Below are positions 43,048 through 49,702 of a stretch of DNA of 64,000 nt, one piece after another (positions within the stretch are counted from its first letter, which is position 1; each line of letters opens with the position of its first letter). The notes under the pieces were generated by a model. That model was not told the origin of the DNA. It worked only from the letters and a program-made list of their open reading frames with translations, and did no database searches. The position numbers and the translations under genes are program-made. The DNA comes from Arthrobacter sp. cf158 (GTDB lineage Bacteria; Actinomycetota; Actinomycetes; Actinomycetales; Micrococcaceae). Where the stretch lies: the NCBI RefSeq assembly GCF_900106835.1, contig NZ_FNNR01000015.1, positions 1-64,000 on the forward strand. Reading direction: 5' to 3'.

Positions 43048-43479
43048 TTAGATGAACCCGGGCAGATTGTCGTCATCCGTTTCCGAGAAGGCGGCTTCCT
43101 TCTCGTTGAGGTACTCATTCCAAGCATCGGCATCCCAGATCTCTGCGCGGGTACCGGCACCGATTACTGCCAGTTCCCGACCAAGGCCTGCATATGCCCG
43201 GAGCGCCGGCGGAATCGTCACGCGCCCCTGCTTGTCAGGTACTTCGTCAGAGGCTCCGGACAGAAAAACGCGAATGTAATCGCGAGCCTGCTTGGAAGAC
43301 AGTGGTGCCTCCCGCATCGATTCGTGAATACGCTCGAATTCCTTCTGGCTGAAGACGTAGATGCAGCGTTCCTGGCCCCTGGTGAGGACCAGTCCCTCGG
43401 CAAGCTCCTCACGAAACTTCGCGGGAAGTATGATCCGGCCCTTTTCATCGAGACGCGGCGAGTGAGTACCCAGAAACAC
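43048..43479 (-). CDS. mraZ: MraZ, dcw operon regulator
   Basis: AbrB-like DNA-binding protein that represses the dcw operon by binding spaced direct repeats. The GTG at 43479 gives (M)FLGTHSPRLDEKGRIILP and 143 residues, the canonical length. Two AbrB/MraZ units are seen: DEKGRIILPAKFREEL and DKQGRVTIPPALRAYAGL. The promoter just upstream carries three repeats with 10-bp period that cover its spacer and -10 region, so autorepression is expected. Confidence 0.96.
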   Translation of the reverse strand: MFLGTHSPRLDEKGRIILPAKFREELAEGLVLTRGQERCIYVFSQKEFERIHESMREAPLSSKQARDYIRVFLSGASDEVPDKQGRVTIPPALRAYAGLGRELAVIGAGTRAEIWDADAWNEYLNEKEAAFSETDDDNLPGFI

Positions 43480-43545
43480 TGGCCCCACCGCCCCTCAGTC
43501 AAGGTGCCCGTTCATGCCCCAACACTGCCACTACCCTCTTATGCG

Positions 43546-43577
43546 CTCCACTTTACTCCACAACGCCCCACAGTCAA
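43546..43577 (-). promoter_or_regulatory. mraZ promoter with three MraZ boxes
   Basis: On the minus strand, -35 TTGACT (43572-43577), a 16-bp spacer and -10 TAAAGT (43550-43555). Direct repeats GTGGGG, GTGGAG and GTGGAG start every 10 bp (43571, 43561 and 43551 downward), the same 10-bp period as the TGGGN-N5 boxes bound by E. coli MraZ. The boxes fill the spacer and overlap the -10. Confidence 0.8.
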
Positions 43578-43625
43578 CGCAGGAAGGGGTGTTTCTCCAC
43601 CACTTTGAGATTCAGGAGGCCTGAA

Positions 43626-43820
43626 ATGGCGCGGGATTCCGCGCTGCGGCGGAAAGTGGAGGACGTGCACCGGCAGCTATGGGCAGGACGGGATTCGGTA
43701 GGTGAGATTGACTTCACAGGGCCGAATCCACCATTTTTAGCCCCTTGGCCGGAGGAAAGTGCCCCCTGGTGGTGGAAAGTGGAGTCAGGGGCGCGCAGTG
43801 GAGGATGTGGCCCCTGTTGA
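43626..43820 (+). CDS. Doubtful 64-residue ORF
   Basis: A plus-strand ATG with AGGAGG 6 nt upstream opens a frame beginning MARDSALRRKVEDVHRQLW. The first 20 codons have GC-rich third positions; later codons do not, and the end (WWWKVESGARSGGCGPC) looks non-native. The frame contains two AAAGTGGAG motifs, the same 9-mer as in the mraZ promoter, both read as K-V-E. It may be a decayed gene or a by-product of a box array. Confidence 0.25.
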   Translation: MARDSALRRKVEDVHRQLWAGRDSVGEIDFTGPNPPFLAPWPEESAPWWWKVESGARSGGCGPC

Positions 43821-43841
43821 CGGTCAGGCTCTTTAAACGCG

Positions 43842-43866
43842 AAAAGACCCGCAGTGCGGGTCTTTC
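43842..43866 (-). terminator. DUF3040 terminator
   Basis: Perfect 10- to 11-bp stem with a 3-nt loop (AAAGACCCGC, AGT, GCGGGTCTTT), followed on the minus strand by TTTT. Confidence 0.88.
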
Positions 43867-43946
43867 GTTGATCCCCTCGGGAACATCAGGGGCAAGCTTC
43901 AAACACGTTGGTCACCGGCCGCCACATGCGGGACCGGAGCGGCTGC

Positions 43947-44315
43947 TCAGGAGTCGTCGCGACGCCGTTCGTCCCATCGCTCTTCCAAGCTGCTCATGAA
44001 AGAACTCTTGGGCTTGGCCTTGCCTGGCTTTCCTTTGTTGGCCTTACCGAAGGCCGCACCACGCAAGGTGGCGAAGTAGACACCAGCACCCATGACAACA
44101 AAGCCGAGGACACCCACCGGTATCGCCTGCAATGAAACCCCGACAAGCAAGAGGAGGATGCCGGCAATGGCGCCTAATACGCCGATGATTACATGCCGGG
44201 TTGACCAACTGCGGATGGGATCCGAACCCATGGTGTTGGCAAACTTCGGATCGTCCTCGTGAAGTTGCTTTTCGAGTTGCTCAAGCAGCTTCTGTTCATG
44301 CTCCGAGAGGGGCAT
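43947..44315 (-). CDS. DUF3040 membrane protein
   Basis: 122-residue DUF3040 protein. An acidic N-terminal helix (MPLSEHEQKLLEQLEKQL, the family signature) is followed by two membrane segments at about 42-60 and 64-84 and a Lys/Gly-rich cytosolic tail. It keeps its usual actinobacterial place just upstream of mraZ (Rv2169c position). AAAGGAGG lies 6 nt before the ATG. The function is unknown. Upstream are a 6-bp inverted repeat and a 9-bp direct repeat (44441-44503). Confidence 0.92.
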   Translation of the reverse strand: MPLSEHEQKLLEQLEKQLHEDDPKFANTMGSDPIRSWSTRHVIIGVLGAIAGILLLLVGVSLQAIPVGVLGFVVMGAGVYFATLRGAAFGKANKGKPGKAKPKSSFMSSLEERWDERRRDDS

Positions 44316-44440
44316 CGCGACCTCCTTTAGTCAGCCAGCGTCTGGACACAACGCGTCTTGTGCGTCTGTTACCCAAAACGATCGGACCAAGAAAATCGTT
44401 CCCAAAATTCCCTCTTGGTTCAGCGGGCATCTTAGGGCCG

Positions 44441-44503
44441 ACTGTTCAGGAAACAGTTTGTCCAGACGATCTAAATCTCTGTAATAAATAGGATAGTTTG
44501 TCC
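44441..44503 (-). repeat. Inverted plus direct repeats upstream of DUF3040
   Basis: ACTGTT-N5-AACAGT at 44441-44457, and AGTTTGTCC repeated exactly at 44455-44463 and 44495-44503, 40 bp apart. The stretch between is AT-rich against the background. A TAAGAT -10-like hexamer (minus, 44429-44434) lies just downstream, so the repeats could bind a regulator of DUF3040. Confidence 0.5.
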
Positions 44504-44553
44504 GACGCCGTTCTGAAAGACGCGTGGAGCCCGGCGGCGCAAGCAGACAAGTT

Positions 44554-45816
44554 CTAATGACCGGTTGGAGGCTTCCCCGGTTCCAAAAGACGGGCCGGCA
44601 GCAGGGTTTTGGAACCGAAGCGTTCCGACACCCGGTCCAATGCCTGCTCGGCAGCGCGCCAGTTGTCATCACGGCGGTCCAGACTCAGCTGAAGTGATGT
44701 CTGGCCAGCTGGTTCCAGTTGCTCTGCCCGTACTCCCACCAATCGGACGCTCATGGATCGTGAGCCCAACGATTCCAGAAGCTGCACGGCAACCTGGTAG
44801 ATCATCTGCGCGCTGTCCACCGGAGAGTGCACGGTGCGGCTGCGCGTCACGGTGGAGAAGTCCGAATAGCGCAGCTTAAGTGCCACGGTCCTGGCGAGCA
44901 TCCCCGAACTCCGCAGACGGGCTGCCGTCCGGTGCGACAACCTCAACAATTCCCGGTGGAGCAAGGCGTCGTCGCCGGTGTCGACGGAGAACGTCTCTTC
45001 GGCCCCAATGCTCTTCTCAAGCCGGGTGGGGGTGACAGGGCGAGGATCAACACCCATGGATAAACGGTGGACATGTTCGCCGCTGGCCCCCAGGACCTTC
45101 TTCAGCGATGCCAGTGGCGTGGCGGCAACATCAGCCACGGTGCGGATTCCCAGGCGCGCCAGGACCTCCGCGGTCTTTCCACCGACACCCCAGAGCGCAT
45201 TCACCGGGAGGCTGTGGAGATAGGGAATAGAGTCCTCGGCATCGATCTGAAGGATGCCGTCAGGCTTGCATCGCGTGGAGGCGATCTTCGCCACAAACTT
45301 GGTACTTGCGATTCCCACGGACGCAGTGATGCCAAGTTCGGTCTGGACTCTTTGGCGAATGAGGTGGCCGATATCCAAAGGCGACCCGAGCCTTCGAATG
45401 GCCCCTCCCACGTCCAGGAAGGCTTCGTCAACGCTGAGCGGCTCCACCAAGTCAGTGATGGATGCGAAGATCTCCATGAGCTGCGCGGAAACTTCGTAAT
45501 ACACAGTGTGCCGGGGATTGATGATTACTGCGGCAGGGCACCGCCTCATGGCGATTGACATCGGCATGGCGGACTTCACGCCCGTGGCGCGGGCCTCGTA
45601 GGAAGCCGAAAGCACCACTGAGCGCTCCGCGGGAAATCCGACTATGACTGGCTTGCCGCGGAGTTCGGGGCGGCTGCGTAGTTCCACCGAGACGAAGAAG
45701 GCGTCCATGTCCACATGAAGGATGCTGGTTCGCCGCATTTCCCGCAGTGCATCTCCAGCGCTGCGGGCGGCCTCATGGCCGGCACCTGGGGCGCCGCCGA
45801 ATGCTTCCTGCCTCAC
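44554..45816 (-). CDS. dinB: DNA polymerase IV (Y family)
   Basis: Error-prone translesion polymerase. About 420 residues. Catalytic carboxylates are in LHVDMDAFFVSVELRSRP and EPLSVDEAFLDVGG; the nucleotide and thumb region contains TASVGIASTKFVAKIASTRCKP and LWGVGGKTAEVLARLGI; a little-finger domain follows. The GTG at 45816 is preferred because TAGTAT (45824-45829) lies 7 nt upstream (leaderless); ATG 45738 and GTG 45840 are alternatives. No LexA-type box was seen nearby. The C-terminus has no obvious clamp-binding QxxLF peptide; QTSLQLSLD comes closest. Confidence 0.93.
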   Translation of the reverse strand: MRQEAFGGAPGAGHEAARSAGDALREMRRTSILHVDMDAFFVSVELRSRPELRGKPVIVGFPAERSVVLSASYEARATGVKSAMPMSIAMRRCPAAVIINPRHTVYYEVSAQLMEIFASITDLVEPLSVDEAFLDVGGAIRRLGSPLDIGHLIRQRVQTELGITASVGIASTKFVAKIASTRCKPDGILQIDAEDSIPYLHSLPVNALWGVGGKTAEVLARLGIRTVADVAATPLASLKKVLGASGEHVHRLSMGVDPRPVTPTRLEKSIGAEETFSVDTGDDALLHRELLRLSHRTAARLRSSGMLARTVALKLRYSDFSTVTRSRTVHSPVDSAQMIYQVAVQLLESLGSRSMSVRLVGVRAEQLEPAGQTSLQLSLDRRDDNWRAAEQALDRVSERFGSKTLLPARLLEPGKPPTGH

Positions 45817-45887
45817 AACGGCAATACTATGCCCGGCCACTGACTAAACTGGAGGCACAGTCAGGCTCAGCCCCAGGAAGGAACACT

Positions 45888-46454
45888 GTGAAGCTCTTTG
45901 GAACTCCTCAATCGCGAGGGTTTGCCCTGCTCGCAGTAGGTGTCGCCGTGGCGGCCTCGGCATGCACACCGTCATCCGATGGTTCGGCCGCTCCATCCCC
46001 TACGGGAACGTCCACGCCGTCGTCCGCGTCGTCGCCTGCAGGCTCCGCGTCGTCGCCCGTCCCGGAAACCACAGGTTTCACCGAGTCAGCCACCCCTGCG
46101 CCCGGGACAACGGCGACCGTGAACGCACTGGTTCCCGGCTTCCCTGAGCAACTCATTCCGGTCATGCCCAAAACATCGGTTCGCTCCAGCAGCTTCGATA
46201 AGAGCGCTTCGCTGGCCACAGTGGCCTTGGTGGGGACCATCAAAGCTCCGCCGCAGGGTGTCGTGGACTATTACAAGGCTTCATTGGAGGCCCAGGGCTT
46301 CAAACTTGTTCCCGGGCCGGAGGCCGTGGGCAACGTCACCTCCCTGGACTTCATCCGCGGCGACGGCGAAACGGTTAACGTATCGGTGCGGCAGAAGGAA
46401 GGCGTCTCCACCTTCACCATCGGCGCCAACGTGGCGTCCGGGTCCGTCAAGTGA
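45888..46454 (+). CDS. Putative lipoprotein
   Basis: 188-residue exported protein. The signal peptide (1-26, MKLFGTPQSRGFALLAVGVAVAA) ends in a lipobox-like ASAC with the acylated Cys, followed by a Ser/Pro/Thr-rich linker (30-75). A C-terminal domain of about 100 residues includes VVDYYKASLEAQGFKLV and SVRQKEGVSTFTIGANV. No enzyme motif. The GTG has AGGAAGG upstream. Its stop overlaps the prenyl synthase start by 4 bp, so the two are translationally coupled. The lipobox lacks the usual Leu at -3. Confidence 0.85.
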   Translation: MKLFGTPQSRGFALLAVGVAVAASACTPSSDGSAAPSPTGTSTPSSASSPAGSASSPVPETTGFTESATPAPGTTATVNALVPGFPEQLIPVMPKTSVRSSSFDKSASLATVALVGTIKAPPQGVVDYYKASLEAQGFKLVPGPEAVGNVTSLDFIRGDGETVNVSVRQKEGVSTFTIGANVASGSVK

Positions 46455-47545
46455 CGGCCGTCTCCCACATCACGTCAGAACAGACGCAGTTCATCAATGG
46501 CGTCTCCGGAAGATTGAAGGGCTTCCTGTCGGATCAGCAGGAGGTCATGGCAACCGTCTCCGCCGACGTCGCACCGCTCATCGGGTCCATTTCACATCTG
46601 GTCACGGGCGGCAAACGCCTCCGCGCGCTGATGTGCTACTGGGGTTGGAGGGGTGCCGGCGGCCGTGCGGAGGACCCCAACATTGTTACCGCGGGATGTG
46701 CCCTGGAACTCTTTCAGGCGGCAGCTCTCATCCATGACGACATCATTGACCGTTCGGATACGCGCCGTGGTGGTCCCAGTGTTCACAAGCGCTTCGGCCA
46801 ACTTCACGAGATCAATGGCTGGGCCCTCGACAGTGGGCGCTTTGGCGACGCCGCTGCCATCCTGACAGGCGACCTGTGCCTATCCTTCAGCGAGGAAGCG
46901 TTCACCGAGATCGGCCCCCGGGCTGCGGCGGGAACTGCCGCGCGCCGGATCTTCAATGTGATGCGTGCAGAAGTAATGGCCGGGCAATACCTTGACATCC
47001 TGGAAGAGGTAGCGGGCCCGGTCCGCGATCGGGCAGGTTCTGTGGACCGCGCGCAATCGATCATCCGGTACAAATCCGCCAAGTACTCCACTGAACATCC
47101 CCTAGCCTTGGGCGGTGCACTGGCTGGAGCGCCCGCTGAGCTCTTGAAAAGCTACTCGGAATTCTCCTTGCCACTTGGCGAGGCCTTCCAGATGCGGGAC
47201 GACGTCCTGGGAGTCTTCGGCGATCCTGAAACCACCGGCAAGCCCGCCGGCGATGATCTGCGTGAGGGAAAGCGCACCGTTCTGGTTGGCTTTGCCCTTA
47301 ATCAAGCGCCTGCAGCGGAAGCGGACTACCTTGACCGCGTGCTCGGTAGCCCGGGTCTCGGTGAAACAGACGTAGCCGAGATTCGACGCATCATGGTTGA
47401 TTGCGGCGCTTTGGACGCTACGGAGACCCTCATCGCAGAGCTCAGTAACCGCGCCTTCGGAGCTTTGGAGCGCCTGCCGCTTGACGAGGTCCCGTTGCGG
47501 GCCCTTGGCCAATTGGCGGAGGCAGCTGTCAGCCGCGCCGCTTAG
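46451..47545 (+). CDS. Polyprenyl diphosphate synthase (trans type)
   Basis: Condenses isopentenyl diphosphate onto allylic diphosphates (for example to geranylgeranyl or longer chains). 364 residues. First Asp-rich motif DDIIDRSD at about 97-104 within FQAAALIHDDIID, second RDDVLGVFGD at about 254-263, GGKRLRALMCYWGW near the N-terminus, and YKSAKYSTEHPLALGGAL. The modified second motif, DDVLG, matches the IdsA2 type of mycobacteria, whose locus is syntenic. Chain length cannot be read off. A textbook terminator follows. Confidence 0.93.
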   Translation: MTAVSHITSEQTQFINGVSGRLKGFLSDQQEVMATVSADVAPLIGSISHLVTGGKRLRALMCYWGWRGAGGRAEDPNIVTAGCALELFQAAALIHDDIIDRSDTRRGGPSVHKRFGQLHEINGWALDSGRFGDAAAILTGDLCLSFSEEAFTEIGPRAAAGTAARRIFNVMRAEVMAGQYLDILEEVAGPVRDRAGSVDRAQSIIRYKSAKYSTEHPLALGGALAGAPAELLKSYSEFSLPLGEAFQMRDDVLGVFGDPETTGKPAGDDLREGKRTVLVGFALNQAPAAEADYLDRVLGSPGLGETDVAEIRRIMVDCGALDATETLIAELSNRAFGALERLPLDEVPLRALGQLAEAAVSRAA

Positions 47546-47591
47546 CAGGAGTCAGTAGCGTCGGCGCAAGCCAACGGCAGCAGGACATGAC

Positions 47592-47633
47592 GCAGACGAC
47601 GACGGTGGGAACCGTCGTCGTCTGCTTTTATTT
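47592..47633 (+). terminator. Prenyl synthase terminator
   Basis: Perfect 15-bp stem with a GGGA loop (47592-47606 with 47611-47625), then TTTTATTT. Confidence 0.95.
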
Positions 47634-47675
47634 GTCTTTACTGCCGGGGAAGGCGACAGCGCAGGGAAGGCGACG

Positions 47676-48029
47676 CTACCAGGCCAAAGACTGGGCGCGG
47701 CGCCTGATCTCTGTCTTGCGCCCCTCGCGCAGTGCGTCGATGGGGCGGCCCCGCAGTGATTCGTCCGGGGTGAACAGCCAAACGATCAGTTCTTCGTCGT
47801 TGTAGCCGGCATCGCTGAGAACCGCAATGGTTCCCTTCAAGCTGTCCACAACATGCCCATCCTGGATAAACAAGGCCGGGATCGAACGGATATTCCGTTC
47901 TCCACGCCTGGTGGCTACCAGTGCACGTTCGTCCAAAAGTCCATGGACTTTGGTGATGGATACTTCCAACAGTTCGGCAACATCCGGCAGCGGGAGCCAG
48001 TCGGAAACAAGGCTTTCTACATTACTCAC
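47676..48029 (-). CDS. Rv2175c-type DNA-binding protein
   Basis: 117-residue winged-helix protein. The HTH at about 12-40 reads WLPLPDVAELLEVSITKVHGLLDE, then a wing (LVATRRGERNIRSIPALFI) and a C-terminal helical region ending RRRAQSLAW. The M. tuberculosis counterpart is a substrate of PknL, whose homologue lies 1.7 kb downstream here, so phospho-control of DNA binding is likely by analogy. GTG start; no clear ribosome site. Divergent from the LysM gene across a 257-base regulatory gap. Confidence 0.9.
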   Translation of the reverse strand: MSNVESLVSDWLPLPDVAELLEVSITKVHGLLDERALVATRRGERNIRSIPALFIQDGHVVDSLKGTIAVLSDAGYNDEELIVWLFTPDESLRGRPIDALREGRKTEIRRRAQSLAW

Positions 48030-48174
48030 GGATCAAGGTTGCCACGCCGCCCCGCCCGGCGCCTAGCCGGAGCCCGACGCCGGTATCCAGGGATCGCCGG
48101 TTTGTCGCCATTTCATTCCGAATAAATAGCTGCGGATAATCCGTGACGCCGGGAATTCTTGTGCCGATTGAATA

Positions 48175-48193
48175 AGTGTGAGAGATTCACACT
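48175..48193 (+). promoter_or_regulatory. Inverted repeat in LysM gene leader
   Basis: AGTGTGA-N5-TCACACT, perfect 7-bp arms; the right arm is also the first unit of the 9-bp repeat array. Confidence 0.6.
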
Positions 48194-48258
48194 GATCACA
48201 CTTGCACCATTGATAACATCAGTAACATTGGTAACACTGACAACAGCGCTAACAATCG
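48187..48258 (+). repeat. Eight-unit 9-bp direct repeat array
   Basis: Eight consecutive degenerate 9-mers, consensus TAACAYTGA, with the first two units as TCACACTGA and TCACACTTG. Phase is kept exactly over 72 bp, ending 28 bp before the start codon of the LysM transglycosylase. Individual units resemble the GTCACA/GTAACA direct repeats reported for MtrA in mycobacteria and streptomycetes. The rest of the 257-base gap between the Rv2175c-type gene and this array holds no gene. Confidence 0.8.
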
Positions 48259-48286
48259 CCCCCGCTGTTGAGATGAGGACACTTTC

Positions 48287-49627
48287 ATGACGACGCCCCG
48301 CTCGCCGAAACGAACCATGAGCATGCCGGTCATCGCGGCAACCACGGCTGCGCTTCCCGCCGTGGTTTTGTCTTCGCTTGCCCTGGCTCAACCGTCCATG
48401 GCTGCCCCCGCCCCGCAGCCCCGCAAAATCCCTGCGACCCTTGCTGCCGCCATGAAGGCCCAGGCGGTCAGCACCGCCACCGTGATCCCTGCCCAAGCGG
48501 TCGCGGCAACCCTCCCGGCTGCACTGCGCCCCATGGCCCCGTCAGTTCCGGACACCTACACGATCGTCCGCGGAGATACCATCAGCGCCATTGCGCGTCG
48601 ATTCAACCTGGACACCAATGCTGTGCTCCAGCTGAACAAACTCACGGCCACGACGCTGATCTACCCGGGCCAGACCATCAAACTCAAGGGCACGGCTACC
48701 TCCGCACCCGCGCAGCCTTCGGCCCCGACGACTCCCACTGCCCCCAGCAACGCAACGGTTTACACCGTGGTGTCCGGGGATACTTTGGGCGCAATCGCCG
48801 CCAAGCATGGCGTGCCGCTGTCCAGCATTTTCAGCTGGAACAACCTCAACGGCAGCTCCATCATCTACCCCGGGCAGAAGATCAAAGTCAGCGGCGGAAC
48901 CGCGCCCGCGACGCCGTCAACTCCTGCTCCAGCGCCCGCGCCTGCGCCCACTCCCCTGGCCACCACGGGCTCGTACACCATCAAGGCCGGCGACACCCTG
49001 AGCTCCATCGCGTCACGCCACGGAGTTTCCTTGAGCGCCTTGATGACGGCCAACAACGTGACAGCAACCACCGTCATTTACCCAGGCCAGAAGCTCACTA
49101 TCCCCGGTGCCAGCCTCCAGCCGGCCGGCGACACCAAACCGCTGGTACCCAGCACGTTCCTGGGCTTCACCTACCCGCCGGCTGTTGTCAGCTCCGCCAA
49201 CGAAAACAAGGCATTGCTTAATGCCTCCCCCGTTCCCAGCCGCGCTGAGATGAAGGGCATCGTGGCCGATACGGCACGGCGGATGGGCGTGAGCCCCTCG
49301 TTGGCTTTGGCCTTCGCCGAACAGGAATCCGGTTTTGACCAGCGGGCTGTATCGCCCGCCAACGCCATCGGCACCATGCAGGTCATCCCGTCTTCCGGTC
49401 AGTGGGCCTCTGACCTTGTGGGCAGGAAGCTCAACCTTCTGGATCCGTACGACAATGCAACGGCAGGTGTCGCCATCATCCGGGCGCTGATCGCCACGAG
49501 CAAGGACCTGGACACGGCGATCGCCGGCTACTACCAGGGCCAATACTCGGTCAGCAAGTACGGCATGTACGACGACACCAAGCGTTACGTCGAGTCGATC
49601 AAGGCCCGCCAGCGCACCTTCGGCTAG
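48287..49627 (+). CDS. LysM-domain lytic transglycosylase
   Basis: Secreted peptidoglycan-binding and -cleaving protein, 446 residues. The signal peptide (1-40) ends near LAQPSMAA. Three LysM domains lie at about 88-132 (YTIVRGDTISAIARRF), 156-200 (YTVVSGDTLGAIAAKH) and 224-268 (YTIKAGDTLSSIASRH), joined by Pro/Ala/Thr linkers. A C-terminal SLT-type domain follows at about 320-440, with the catalytic Glu in AFAEQESGFDQRAVSPANA and GTMQVIPSS. It probably trims glycan strands during growth or division. GAGG lies 8 nt before the ATG. The 9-bp repeat array upstream suggests dedicated transcriptional control. Confidence 0.93.
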   Translation: MTTPRSPKRTMSMPVIAATTAALPAVVLSSLALAQPSMAAPAPQPRKIPATLAAAMKAQAVSTATVIPAQAVAATLPAALRPMAPSVPDTYTIVRGDTISAIARRFNLDTNAVLQLNKLTATTLIYPGQTIKLKGTATSAPAQPSAPTTPTAPSNATVYTVVSGDTLGAIAAKHGVPLSSIFSWNNLNGSSIIYPGQKIKVSGGTAPATPSTPAPAPAPAPTPLATTGSYTIKAGDTLSSIASRHGVSLSALMTANNVTATTVIYPGQKLTIPGASLQPAGDTKPLVPSTFLGFTYPPAVVSSANENKALLNASPVPSRAEMKGIVADTARRMGVSPSLALAFAEQESGFDQRAVSPANAIGTMQVIPSSGQWASDLVGRKLNLLDPYDNATAGVAIIRALIATSKDLDTAIAGYYQGQYSVSKYGMYDDTKRYVESIKARQRTFG

Positions 49628-49647
49628 GCACTTTCAAGCACCTCGGG

Positions 49648-49680
49648 AGGGGTCCGGATCCTTTGTGGATTCGGGCCCCT
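49648..49680 (+). terminator. LysM gene terminator
   Basis: 14-bp stem with two G-T pairs and a TTTGT loop. Confidence 0.7.
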
Positions 49681-49702
49681 TCCCCGTCTCGTTTAGGATC
49701 GT

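Noticed and set aside
45817..45887. LexA box for dinB
   Set aside because: No GAAC-N4-GTTC-like palindrome in the short dinB/lipoprotein divergent gap.
48115..48286. ydaO-type c-di-AMP riboswitch upstream of the LysM gene
   Set aside because: Such riboswitches precede actinobacterial wall hydrolases, but the conserved core segments are not seen here.
48113..48496. 127-codon minus-strand frame across the LysM leader
   Set aside because: It is antisense to the LysM signal peptide; its V-T-N/V-T-D triplets simply reflect the 9-bp DNA repeat.
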